A DNA stretch of 64,000 bases. It comes from Costus lasius (taxonomy: Eukaryota > Streptophyta > Magnoliopsida > Zingiberales > Costaceae). The position numbers and the translations under genes are program-made. Below the pieces are notes generated by a model. The model was not told the origin of the DNA and did not search any database. It saw nothing but the letters and a program-made list of their open reading frames with translations. Location: contig CM050451.1 in NCBI GenBank assembly GCA_027563935.2, positions 102,451,565-102,515,564 on the forward strand. Direction: 5' to 3'. Below, one piece after another: positions 11,901-20,968 of the stretch. Each line of letters begins with the position of its first letter. Within the stretch, counting starts at the first letter, position 1.

Positions 11901-12847
11901 CTGAACTACATGCTGTTAAAGCATGGTTAGGAAAATGTTTCCAGATGAAAGATCTAGGAGAAGCAGCCTATGTGTTAGGTGTAAAGATCTACAGGGATAG
12001 ATCTAAGAGGCTTCTCGGGCTGTGCCAGAGTACTTACATCGATAAAGTCCTGGAGATATTTCATTTAGAGAATTCTAAACGAGGATATCTTCCAGTCAGA
12101 CATGGTCTGAATCTTTCGAAGAGTCAGTGTCCACAAACACAGACTGAGAAAGATGAAATGGAGAATACGCCTTATGCTTCGGCTATTGGATCCATTATGT
12201 ATGCGATGTTGTGTACTCGCCCAGACGTCGCTTACGGGTTAAGCGTGACCAGTCGGTTCCAAAGTAATCCAGGTTTGGCGCACTGGATTGCAGTCAAGAA
12301 CATTATAAAATATCTGCGGAGGACCAAAGATATGTTCTTGATATATGGTGGTCAGGAAGAACTCAGTATAGAAGGATATAATGACGCTTCGTTCCAGTCG
12401 GACCAGGATGATTTCCGATCGCAATCAGGCTATGTCTTTAGCTTGAATGGTGGAGCAGTGGTGTGGAAGAGTTTCAAACAGTCAACTGTTGCTGATTCCA
12501 CAACAGAAGCCGAGTATGTTGCAGCCTCGGAAGCATCCAAGGAGGCAGTGTGGATTCGTAAGTTCGTGAGAGAACTTGGTGTCGTTCCTTCGAGTGCAGA
12601 TCCTTTGGTTATCTTTTGTGATAACACTGGAGCAATCGCACAAGCAAAGGAACCACGGTCGCACCAGAAGTCCAAGCACATACAGAGACGGTTTCACTTG
12701 ATCCGGGAGATCATAGATCGTGGCGAGATCAAAGTCTGCAAGGTTCATACAGATGACAATCTGGCAGACCCGCTTACCAAGCCTCTGGCGCAGCAGAAGC
12801 ATGAGAAGCACTGTAATAATATGGGTTTGAGATTTCTCAACCATTAG
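8963..12847 (+). CDS. gag-pol: Intact Cop1 gag-pol polyprotein, 1294 aa
   Basis: This is the only complete retroelement frame in the window. It should give Gag, which packages element RNA in cytoplasmic particles, and Pol, which is autocleaved, copies RNA to DNA and integrates it. Seen in order: Gag N-terminal region 1-200; lysine-rich stretch 209-236; CCHC knuckle C240-C253; protease D287 in DTACG (an unusual variant of DSG/DTG, shared by all Cop1 copies); integrase HHCC 421-455 and D482/D545/E581 with exact D-35-E spacing; GSGRIRRQPERY-like linker about 745-760; RT with D883 and YVDD 968-971; RNase H with D1141, E1182, D1220. The residue before D1141 is Asn, where the sister copies have Thr. 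The start is the first ATG after the leader, the same as in Cop1-A and -D. The copia promoter LTR is absent; upstream lies a gypsy LTR end. Confidence 0.96.
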   Translation: MSFNVRSLLEREKFAGPNFSDWFGHLKIVLKAKRKLYVLETVILPQPAPNAARAVRDAYEKHVNDSIDVACLMLASMTPPLQRQHEDMSAIEIIANLKMLYAAQARTERYNLTKLFFQSKLAEGSPVGAHVLKMIGHKEALEKLGHTINQELAVDIILQSLPPSFDVFIINFNMNKIDCTPAELLNMLLTTEETLKGKPSTSVLMVPSRNKKKGKKGKAPVKNYSKALKQKVKRSKDNRCFHCGQLGHWKKDCKALQGDKRGSIASGSGIYVTEVMVSSSSISWVLDTACGVHICSNVQELKRRRQVGQHEVDLRVGNGARVAAVAVGDYFISLPSGIVLELNNCYFVPSITKNIISIPALVRKGFAFECNISKCVLSCDNIVYATGSINNGLFMLDMENSIQNIDHKKAKYADDSTLLWHSRLGHINKKRIKRLHDHGLLGSFSYEEIDTCKACLMGKMTKSPFLNKGQRASGLLDLIHSDVCGPFSKHARGGYQYFITFTDDFSRYGYVYLMRHKSESFDKFKEFKNEVQNQLGRNIKALRSDRGGEYLSHALTDYLKECGIISQLTPPGTPQWNGVSERRNRTLLDMVRSMMSQATLPYSFWGFALETAAKVLNRVPSKAVSKTPYELWYGKQPSLTFIRIWGCEAYVKKLASGKLESRSEKCIFVGYPKETKGYYFYDPKENKVFVAQTAIFLEKEFLLQEASGREIRLDEIPEEGQSSQAQLDEPEPVDQVIEQPEAQISQEPRRSGRIRRQPERYDGVYIIDNDEPLTYADAVSGPESARWLDAMRAEMDSMSDNQVWDLVDAPLGVIPIGCKWIFKKKIDMDGNVVTYKGRLVAKGFKQIYGIDYDETFSPVAMFKSIRILFAIAAYYDYEIWQMDVKTAFLNGNLDEDVYMTQPEGFTNPSDRHKICKLKKSIYGLKQASRSWNIRFDESISEFGFIKNEDDPCVYKRFSGSVITFLILYVDDILIIGNDIPELHAVKAWLGKCFQMKDLGEAAYVLGVKIYRDRSKRLLGLCQSTYIDKVLEIFHLENSKRGYLPVRHGLNLSKSQCPQTQTEKDEMENTPYASAIGSIMYAMLCTRPDVAYGLSVTSRFQSNPGLAHWIAVKNIIKYLRRTKDMFLIYGGQEELSIEGYNDASFQSDQDDFRSQSGYVFSLNGGAVVWKSFKQSTVADSTTEAEYVAASEASKEAVWIRKFVRELGVVPSSADPLVIFCDNTGAIAQAKEPRSHQKSKHIQRRFHLIREIIDRGEIKVCKVHTDDNLADPLTKPLAQQKHEKHCNNMGLRFLNH

Positions 12848-12867
12848 ATTAAGTGCAAGTGGGAGAT

Positions 12868-14567
12868 TGTTGGGGTATGCCCTTAAGGCTAATGTTTGAG
12901 GCCTTGGGATTGTAATAGTATCATTGTATAAACTCTTATGTTTATAAAGGCAATGGTTATTATTCAGGTTGCTACCTTGTCTGCTGTAATAAGTGTACTT
13001 CTGAATAATGTCTCAAAGCTGTTCAGCTAGGCTGACATGCTCTATGTCCTTAGTCGAGATATCTTGGTGAACATGAGACAGCCTTGATATGGATAAGACT
13101 AATATGTGTTCTAATCTTATAGGATGCTTCGAGCATAGAATAAGATGTAGACTCATGGGTACATTGGATGTACTGGACAGACCCTACTAGGATATTCAAT
13201 TGTTTGTCACAATGTGAATAATCCTTGAAAGCAGCAAGTGGCACATTTTCCTTTGACTTGAGATCACTTGTGTTTCTAAATGATGATTGTCATTGTTTTG
13301 AGGTAGTTCAATATCATTTGAAACATAATGATTATAGACTATCTTGGATAGTGAGCTTGAGTCAGGTTAGGGCACTAGTGATAGATAAAGGATTGCCGTC
13401 TCCTTGTTTAAGGAGTGTGATGTTCTAAAGGGCCCCACTGTATGAGATGATTGAGAAAGTGTATGGCCATACCCAGATGACTATGTTCATCTGCTCTAAT
13501 CATGCTCATCGTATTGGATTTACAGGCTTGACATGCTTGTCCAATAAGAACATCCAGTGGGAAAGGAAATATGTATGCCTGGTGAGATGATTCACACTTG
13601 TGCCATGGTTTGGGTGTAGTCTTGGAAGACTCTTTCCTTTATATCGGGAGACAGTGATGTGTTGCTAGATACCCCTCACTGATCGTGATAACGAAAGTTA
13701 TCGTTACCGACATTTAAAGGAAACCCTTAGGGTCGCACAATTTGATGATATGGCTTACTTAAGTCAGATCGTGTGGACTGAATTATTTGGGTTCAGTTTA
13801 AAGGGATTTAATCTCTGATTGTAAGTGAGATCTGGTCTGATCATGTTTAATTGATTAGGGCTTGAGATCGGTAAGCTTCGATCGAGAGAGGAGATGCTAG
13901 ATCGGTGAGATCAAGAGCATCAGGAGATGAACGGTTAGATCTTGAACCATTAGGTTCATAGAAGGTCTAGACCATGTATTGGCTTGGCTTGGTTTGATTT
14001 TGGTCTTTGAGCCAAATCGAATTGAACCATAGATTGAACTGGTTCACTATGTGAACGCATGGTTCATGAAGGGAGGCGTTTTGGCGTTGAAGCATGGCTT
14101 CATGACTTTCCATTTTGGGAAGTCATGTAACGCCATTTTCATAATATCGCCTAAACGCATTTGCGTTTTGTGTCTTGGACATTGCTTGCTTGCCATCGTG
14201 TGTGGAAGGAAGTGAACGACAAGGAAGCGCGCTCGGCCAAGGAAGCATCTCATCATCCTACCATTCGATCAAGGACATCTTGTAGATCCTTGCTAGCACA
14301 AGGAGATCCAAGGAGAAGCCATCTTCACCTTGTGTGCGATTATCTTTGGAGAAGGAGCACTTGCGCCTTTGCTTCCAAGATTCCATCTAACCGTGATGGC
14401 TATGGTATGGATCTCAACTTCATCAAAGTTGATCATGTGTTCATGCTAAGATCTTGAAAACCCTTGCTTCCGCTTGCGATTTTTCATGCGCCACCCCCCT
14501 TAGGGTTTTCGCCCCCCTCTTGAAAGGGGTTTATCTGCTTGCGCTCCCCCTTGAAGGGGACACTTCA
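12868..14567 (+). repeat. 3' LTR of Cop1-B, 1700 bp
   Basis: The LTR begins TGTTGGGGTATGCCC right after the polypurine tract and ends GGGGACACTTCA. A TATA-like TTTATAAAGG lies at 12951-12960. The terminal ~70 bp (GCTCCCCCTTGAAGGGGAC) resemble the Cop1-A type of LTR end. Confidence 0.93.
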
Positions 14568-15401
14568 AACTTGCGTTATCACGATCAGTGAGGGGTATCT
14601 AGCAACACATCACTGTCTCCCGATATAGAGGAAAGAGTCTTCCAAGACTACACCCACAACACAGTTCAAGTGTGAATCCACTTCACCAGGCATACAAGCA
14701 TCCTTTGCCACTAGATGTTCTTATTGGACAAGTGTGTCAAGCTTGTAGCTCCAATATGATGAGCATGATTAGATCAGATGAACATAGTCACCTGGGTATA
14801 GCCATACACTTTCTCAATCATCTCATGCAAGGGGGCCCCTTCAGAACATCACACTCCTTAAACAAGGAGACGACAATCCTTTATCTATCACTAGTGCCCT
14901 AACCTGACTCATGATCATTATCCAAGATAATCTATAACCATTATGTTTCAAATGATATTGAACTACCTCAAAACAATGACAATCATCATTTAGAAACACA
15001 AGTGATCTCAAGTCAGAGGACATGTGCCACTTGTTGCAAACAAGGAATATTCACATTGTGACAAGCAACTGAATATCCTAGTAGGGTCTGTCCAGTACAT
15101 CCAATGTACCCATGAGTCTACATCTTATTCCATGCTCGAAGCATCCTATAAGATTAGAACACATATTAGTCTCAATCATATCAAGGCTGTCTCAAGTTCA
15201 CCAAGATATATCGACTAAGGACATTACAGCATGTCAGCCAAGCTGAACAGCATTGAGACATTATTCAGAAGAACACTTATTGCAGCAGACAATGTAACAA
15301 CCTGAATAACAACCATTGCCTTTTATAAACATAAGAGTTTATACATGATACTGTTACAATCCCAAGGCCTCAAACATTAGCCTTAAGGGCATACCCCAAC
15401 A
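14568..15401 (-). repeat. Truncated Cop1 LTR
   Basis: This piece matches the element-5' half of the Cop1 LTR in reverse orientation, from AACTTGCGTTATCACG to the CCCAACA terminus. It starts exactly where the Cop1-B LTR ends, so it is probably the remains of the LTR into which Cop1-B inserted. The other half is not present on the left side of Cop1-B. Confidence 0.9.
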
Positions 15402-15453
15402 ACTGAAAGAATCCCAAGGCTTCAAACATTAGCCTCAAGGGCATACCCCAACA
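15402..15453 (-). repeat. 52-bp Cop1 LTR terminus fragment
   Basis: A second LTR terminus (CTGAAAGAATCCCAAGGC ... GCATACCCCAACA) follows directly after the first at 15401. It looks like the edge of a still older Cop1 LTR that had itself been a target, lying directly against Athila LTR sequence (ATTAAACCTTTAAGCTC at 15454). Confidence 0.8.
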
Positions 15454-16551
15454 ATTAAACCTTTAAGCTCTATGAAGCGTTGGTTAATCCTTCAAACGAA
15501 TCCAAACTATTCCCGTGATTAGATTCGTAGGTCTAATTGAAATAGATCAAACGTTGCGATTCACCTCCCGATCCTTCTCGCAATGTCTAAGACGTAAAAA
15601 TACATGGCCAAGGTAAATTACGAGATAAGCAAAATTTCAACCAAATCATGCAGATAAATTCTAATGAAAATAGCACAATAGTATTAACTCATAAAAGTCA
15701 TTGGGCAATGCCCAATCATCCCGACAAAGGTTTCTACTCGCTCATGTTAGAATAGAAATACATGATGTTTTGATTAACAACAAAACGCATGAAAGATTGC
15801 AAGAAATCACTAAAAGAACCACAGAGCCACCTTCTCCTTGATCCAAAGATGAATATTGACTGATCTATCGTTGTCTTCAGGGAAAATCTTGCTGGAAAAA
15901 TGGTTGAAAACCACGTTTTCGCCCTTGTTGCCGCCGCCGTCTGCTTTCGTCCGTAGAAGCCCCCCCTGATCCGATAAAAAAAACTCATATTTTATAGTTA
16001 CACCGGTTTAGAACCCATCAAGGAATGGTTCTGCGAAGTTTGGTCCAAATCCGGTTTAAACGAGTGAGAATCGGGCGAAAAACTCGTCGGGCGGAAACTT
16101 TTACGGCCCGTGATGTGTTTATGGCTTCGGCTGTAATTCTTTCGGTGTATAATGCTTTTGGTCACAGAAACTTTTACGGCCCGTGATGGAATTACGGCCT
16201 TGCCCATGAAAGTTTCGGTGAACTTCTTAACTTAGCCGATTTTCGTCCTCCGCTCGACGTCGCGTTTACGGCCGAATCCACAATTACGGCCTTATTGTCT
16301 CGTTCTTCACCGGTTTTGCTCTAAATTCGACGTGTGGGCTCGTGATCTCATCGGGAATCATGCTAAGACCTTAACACTCTCGAAATCCTTTATTTTTGAG
16401 CTTTTTTACCTACATTTTCACAAAAACCAAGAAAAGTAAAGATTCTGTGCAAAGTAAGATAAAAATACTAAAAATGGCACAAAATCATGCAAATACGTCC
16501 AAAATATGATCTAAAACATAGGCAAAAACACTATATAAATGCAACGCATCA
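15454..16551 (-). repeat. Athila 3' LTR, truncated
   Basis: The right edge is placed at 16551 because the LTR would then start TGATGCGTTGCA (element orientation) directly after CTAGGGTATTT, a plausible polypurine tract. This mirrors the CTATCA end seen at the other LTR. The overlap with the 5' LTR is limited to about 15454-15477, so the boundary rests on terminal symmetry, not on alignment of both ends. Confidence 0.75.
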
Positions 16552-17051
16552 AAATACCCTAGACTTAAAATTTTGCTTGTCCTCAAGCAATACCTTGATA
16601 TGTATAAAGAATGTAAAGATAAGGAACATTCATTTGTTTTTGCCCCTAATAATATCCTTAGTCCACAAATTAAATAATCAATCTTTCTAACTCAAGTAAT
16701 TCAAGAAAAAACATAATAGGGATAAATTCCCAAGAGGTTACAATCCAAGAAAGATAAAATTCACACTTCATGTCATAATATTCATTATTCACACACTCAA
16801 TATCAAATACTGTCAACTTAATAAATTTATCTTACTCAATAGACAAAAATTTATTTCAAGAATCTTGGTGATGTTAAAGATAAGAGATTTTTAAAGCAAT
16901 TTGGTCTTTAAACTGTTATATGCTATTTACTGTTAGCATCATAACATGTTTAAAGTATACTACAAAGTAGTATAATTTAACTCATAGTCTCAATCATGAA
17001 AGTCAGCGGAGTTGTCCACATGGCCTACAGCTTTCTCTTTTTCTCTATTTT

Positions 17052-17085
<34 letters not shown>

Positions 17086-17932
17086 ATTATTAGACTTCAA
17101 CTCATGTCTTAGGTACCACTGTCAAATTTAACAGTGCCAAGTAGATGAGTCTTTTCCCCTTTTTTTTTTTTTCTTTTTTCTTTTTCTGGAGAAAGCCGGT
17201 CAGTGGCATGGTATTTAGATCGTTGTTGATCTTTCTGCAAGAGGGTTAAATATTTATTTTTAAGATTTTCCCTCTGTTACTTGATCACAACAAATTTAAA
17301 GTATACCAAACGATGGTATAATATAACTCATGACATAAGATTTCTCAACTAGAGGAGTTGGAGCAAATCTCAATTTAAAGAAATATCACCAAATTCTATT
17401 CATAAAAATTTCCATCAAGCAAAAATAGATAAATTAAACTTTAAATATAAAGATATTATGCATGTGTCATATGAACATATAACAATTCACATATGCATTT
17501 TATCAATACCAGAATTGAATTTACTCAATAATTTAAGCCTATATGAAATTTCAAAAATCCCTTAAGTCATCAAATCAATCACTCAAAATGATTCCTAAGT
17601 CCAAAATCAAGGGTAAAACAAATTTGATCATCCTTAAAAATCATATACATTTAAAATTCATATCTAATAAAGCCTTGAAGAGTAAGCATATCATGAAGGA
17701 CACCCTAGACTTAAATTGTTGCATATATACAAATATTCAACCAATAAATAATTTCAAAAAAATTTTGCAAGAGTTCCCTTTGTATTTGTTAGCGAGACCC
17801 TGTACAGTTATATCAAAAATGAGAATTACAACACAGAAAAATCCAAAAAAATTATCATCACATAGATATTCAGATTTTACACGACAATCAACTTCCAGAT
17901 ATCAAATACCATCTAGTTTCACAAATCAAAAC
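16552..17932 (-). other. Athila 3' internal noncoding region, distal part
   Basis: AT-rich sequence lies between integrase and 3' LTR, the position where some Athila elements carry an env-like ORF. I see no supported ORF in either strand. It holds a CT microsatellite (17056-17083) and a T-rich tract near 17157-17187. Confidence 0.7.
17056..17083. repeat. (CT)n microsatellite
   Basis: About 14 uninterrupted CT dinucleotides lie inside the noncoding 3' part of the Athila element. Confidence 0.95.
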
Positions 17933-18003
17933 TGATGTGGGGAGGCGACATGACCCACGGAAATACAAATGGAGTTTAAGGTTACCCTAGCTAGGGCACC
18001 TAA

Positions 18004-18149
18004 ATTTCCATCTCTTGCATTGCATGCATCTTTAAGTTAGATTTTCATTCCTTGCATTGCATGCATCCTTTAAGTTATTTCCATCTCTTGCATTGCATGC
18101 ATCTTTAAGTTAGATTTTCATTCCTTGCATTGCATGCATCCTTTAAGAT
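18004..18149 (+). repeat. 73-bp tandem duplication in GypF LTR
   Basis: Two near-identical 73-bp units start at 18004 and 18077. Each is itself made of two ~36-bp subunits sharing TTGCATTGCATGCATC. Confidence 0.92.
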
Positions 18150-19819
18150 AGATCTCCTAGCATAACTTGCATCATATGGTAGGTTAGATCCACCCACCAA
18201 TTACACCATGTAGTTACATGCCTAGGATCCGCCACTTATGTATAGTAGGTTAGTGCATGAAATTAATGTAATAGTATAGGTCAACTCCATTCTTGGAATG
18301 CAAGTCAAAATCAGGTCAAGACAACTCCAAGAGATGCCATGGGCCATCAGCCCAACTCATGAAGAAATCAGCCCACCCCAATGGATCAACACCACAAGCA
18401 TCCCAAATTCCACCATCCTAGTTGGCAGCCATGTGGAGTTGCCTTCATCCCTAATCAAGTCAAGGAGCAGCCAGCTCAATGACCTATTTCAGCTCAACAT
18501 GCGCCAGCCATCAAAGTCAAGGGGCAGCTTGAAACAATGCCCACTTCAGTCCATCATGCGCCAGCCCCCAAAGTCAAGGAGCAGCCTGCACTTTGCAACA
18601 ACTTCAGTCCCTTCAAGTGCCAGCCGCCCATGCCAATTTGCAGCCTGCAATGTCAGCCATCAGCAGCCTCTTCAGTCCACTCTCATCTCAGATTTCGAGC
18701 TTACTAACCTGCTGAAGACTCCAAAGTTCAAACTCCAAACAACCGCCCATTTGGAAGAAGAGATCAGCCCATTGAGTTGTCTACATCATGCTTGCTTGTG
18801 TGACTTGTTTTGAGCTTAGGGAGATAACCGTTGGAGACTCCCCTATATGATGTAGTCCTCTTGTAAAGTGAAGTTCTTAGTGTTGAATGAAATTTCAAAA
18901 TTCTGAAGTGTGTCTTCAAATGGTGTGTGTCACCTAACCCCTCTCATCCTTCCAACCCTTGCCGAGAGCCCCCTTTCCATCCCCTCTTGCTCTTCCACCT
19001 TCTTCCACCATATGCCCTTGTCTTGAAGATGGGAGCTCACGCCACTTCCTCCCTCTAGCCTTGAAGAGCCTTCAATCAAGAGGAGGAGCTGGACACATTC
19101 GAGACTCAAGAAGGTGCCATCAACTCCATGCCGAGAACAAGCCACCCCCACTTTAGCTAAGTCTTCTTCCCCTTTGGGTCATTGTTCTTTGTTACTTGTT
19201 GTTGTGGTTCTTTGATACTTGTTGGACAGCCCCTTTGCACTCACGCTTGCTTTCTGCAGGAGGCGCAAGGCCATGGGATGACAAGCAAGCTATCCCCTCT
19301 TCTCTCCCCCTAAGCCTAGATAGTCTAAACTATGTTAACAAGGGAATTTGGAGTCTAGCCTCCCCCTTGATTGTCTTGTGTATTGGCCTCTTAATATTAT
19401 TTTCAAAATTCACCCACGCATGTGTGGGATGCTGCAATGACATGTGTGTAAGCTCATAGGGCCCTACTTCGTGAGATTCCACCATTGGACCGGTGAAGAA
19501 CGGGAAGGACACCCTTTCTATTCTCAAAGGGTGCAAGGTGAGTTCCTCCCTTAGAGTAGTTTTATTGCTTATGATAGAACCGCATGTTAGATCTATTTGA
19601 GGCTATAGAACCGCATGTTTAAGTTTGTTCAAAGTTCCAACTTATCTAGAAGCGCATGCTAGGTTGCTCTTGTTGATTAGTTTCGGTTTTCCCTATTATC
19701 TTCCAAAACAAGCTAATTTCGAACTACGATAGCTTAAGGGGTTTATTAAGCTATACTTAATTATCAAAATGTTTTCAAAACGCGTTGTTTGAATGTTGCA
19801 TGCTTGGTGACCCCATCAT

Positions 19820-19886
19820 CTGCAGCTCAATGGTTAAAGGGACTTGCTTCGAAAGGGGCAAGTCGAGGGTTCGAGCCCCGCTGCAG
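19820..19886 (+). other. tRNA-like head of the array unit (five copies)
   Basis: A 67-bp segment is bounded by CTGCAG on both sides. It has an A-box-like CAGCTCAATGGTTAA and a B box GGTTCGAGCCC at 19868-19878. CTGCAGC/GCTGCAG gives a 7-bp acceptor-like stem and ACTTGC/GCAAGT an anticodon-like stem, but with a 10-base loop. It is therefore tRNA-derived or tRNA-like, not a working tRNA gene. Further copies: 20234-20300 (-), 20295-20362 (+), 20700-20766 (-), 20761-20827 (+). The CTGCAG at each centre is shared by two copies. Confidence 0.7.
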
Positions 19887-20054
19887 GCATGTTGTGTGTC
19901 AACATGCGCGTGTGTCGCCCGGGGGAGAATCCTGGACCTTGCGGACTGTGTGTCCGAGGGGGTCGGACTTGGCATGTGTTGCTTGTCGACCCTTAGTGTT
20001 GTGCGGGAGGTGCGATGTGTTCCTTCCTCCCCACATCATAAAAGGTACCTTTTA

Positions 20055-20541
20055 TGATGTGGGGAGGAAGGAACACATCGCACCTCCCGCACAACACTAA
20101 GGGTCGACAAGCAACACATGCCAAGTCCGACCCCCTCGGACACACAGTCCGCAAGGTCCAGGATTCAACCCCGGGCGACACACGCACATGTCTCATGCCT
20201 AGGCAACACATGCACTTGGCTCTTTTGACATGCCTGCAGCGGGGCTCGAACCCTCGACTTGCCCCTTTCGAAGCAAGTCCCTTTAACCATTGAGCTGCAG
20301 CTCAGATGGTTAAAGGGACTTGCTTCGAAAGGGGCAAGTCGAGGGTTCGAGCCCCGCTGCAGGCATGTCAAAAGAGCCAAGTGCATGTGTTGCCTAGGCG
20401 TGAGACATGTGCGTGTGTCGCCCGGGGTTGAATCCTGGACCTTGCGGACTGTGTGTCCGAGGGGGTCGGACTTGGCATGTGTTGCTTGTCGACCCTTAGT
20501 GTTGTGCGGGAGGTGCGATGTGTTCCTTCCTCCCCACATCA
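20055..20541. repeat. 487-bp near-perfect palindrome (U2/U3)
   Basis: The arms of about 243 bp differ by one inserted G next to the centre (CTCAGATGG versus CTCAATGG) and one substitution (CTAGGCGTGAG versus CTAGGCATGAG). The ends read TGATGTGGGGAGGAAGG and its inverse. Confidence 0.93.
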
Positions 20542-20558
20542 TAAAAAGGTACCTTTTA

Positions 20559-20968
20559 TGATGTAGGGAGGACACACCCCCGAACAACACTAAGGGTCGA
20601 CAAGCAACACATGCCAAGTCCGACCCCCTCGAGCACACAGCCCGCAAGGTCCAGGATTCTCCCCCGGGCGACACACGCGCATGTTGACACACAACATGCC
20701 TGCAGCGGGGCTCGAACCCTCGACTTGCCCCTTTCGAAGCAAGTCCCTTTAACCATTGAGCTGCAGCTCAATGGTTAAAGGGACTTGCTTCGAAAGGGGC
20801 AAGTCGAGGGTTCGAGCCCCGCTGCAGGCATGTTGTGTGTCAACATGCGCGTGTGTCGCCCGGGGGAGAATCCTGGACCTTGCGGGCTGTGTGCTCGAGG
20901 GGGTCGGACTTGGCATGTGTTGCTTGTCGACCCTTAGTGTTGTTCGGGGGTGTGTCCTCCCTACATCA
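20559..20968. repeat. 410-bp perfect palindrome (U4/U5)
   Basis: Reading both arms base by base, the 205-bp left arm is the exact reverse complement of the right arm. The centre is at 20763/20764 within TGAGCTGCAGCTCA. The outer ends are TGATGTAGGGAGGAC and its inverse; the right end coincides with the end of the solo LTR. Confidence 0.93.

Larger units (their letters stand above)
8858..14567 (+). mobile_element. Cop1-B, 5'-truncated Ty1/copia element fused to gypsy leader
   Basis: The element contains the last ~100 bp of the Cop1 leader, the full gag-pol, the polypurine tract (AAGTGGGAGAT ending at 12867) and one complete 1700-bp 3' LTR. The Cop1 5' LTR, primer site and about 1.7 kb of leader are missing and replaced by the gypsy LTR/primer-site/leader segment at 8478-8861. 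No target duplication can be assigned. The right end abuts a truncated Cop1 LTR in opposite orientation, which suggests the original insertion was into an older Cop1 LTR. Confidence 0.88.
17933..20968 (+). mobile_element. GypF solo LTR, 3036 bp, with 5-bp target duplication
   Basis: The insert starts TGATGTGGGGAGG and ends CCTCCCTACATCA. It is flanked by AAAAC on both sides (17928-17932 and 20969-20973). Its first 57 bp match the start of the GypF 3' LTR at 45825 and leftward on the minus strand, where a polypurine tract GGGGAGAAA precedes TGATGTGG. TG...CA ends, the 5-bp duplication and match to an LTR start make it a solo LTR. It lies in the Athila 3' region. The last 1.15 kb is the palindromic array described separately. 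A 171-codon open frame at 18298-18813 covers repeated GCGCCAGCC/AAAGTCAAGG segments and has no recognisable domain; I do not consider it a gene. Confidence 0.85.
19820..20968. repeat. Array of five alternating inverted units
   Basis: Units U1 (+, 19820-20038), U2 (-, 20055-20297), U3 (+, 20298-20541), U4 (-, 20559-20763) and U5 (+, 20764-20968) alternate in orientation. U2/U3 and U4/U5 meet at the palindrome TGAGCTGCAGCTCA. U1/U2 and U3/U4 are joined by 16-17-bp spacers centred on AAAAGGTACCTTTT. U2 and U3 share one middle segment (AAGAGCCAAGTGCATGTG); U1, U4 and U5 share another (TTGTGTGTCAACATGCG). U1-U3 end CCTCCCCACATCA and U4/U5 end CCTCCCTACATCA, both resembling the LTR terminus. Confidence 0.95.

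Noticed and set aside
14568..14574. AACTTGC after the Cop1-B LTR, identical to part of the gypsy target sequence at 8477/49330
   Set aside because: It aligns better with the Cop1 LTR itself (AACTTACGTTATCACG with one substitution), so it belongs to the truncated LTR at 14568-15401.
17543..17935. 130-codon plus-strand frame in the Athila 3' region as env or host gene
   Set aside because: AT-rich, no domain or signal/membrane pattern, wrong strand for the element, and runs into the insertion edge.
18298..18813. 171-codon open frame in the GypF solo LTR
   Set aside because: It is built on repeated GCGCCAGCC/AAAGTCAAGG segments, low complexity, no domain; probably chance in GC-richer LTR sequence.
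19820..19886. Genuine tRNA gene
   Set aside because: The anticodon-like stem closes a 10-base loop and the D arm does not pair; only the boxes and outer stems are tRNA-like.
19789..20692. Several overlapping open frames of 70-175 codons in the palindromic array
   Set aside because: They mirror each other because of the inverted repeats, and their products are translations of a tRNA-like sequence.
19820..20968. CRISPR-like or satellite array
   Set aside because: Units alternate in orientation with shared centres; no regular spacers and the genome is eukaryotic.
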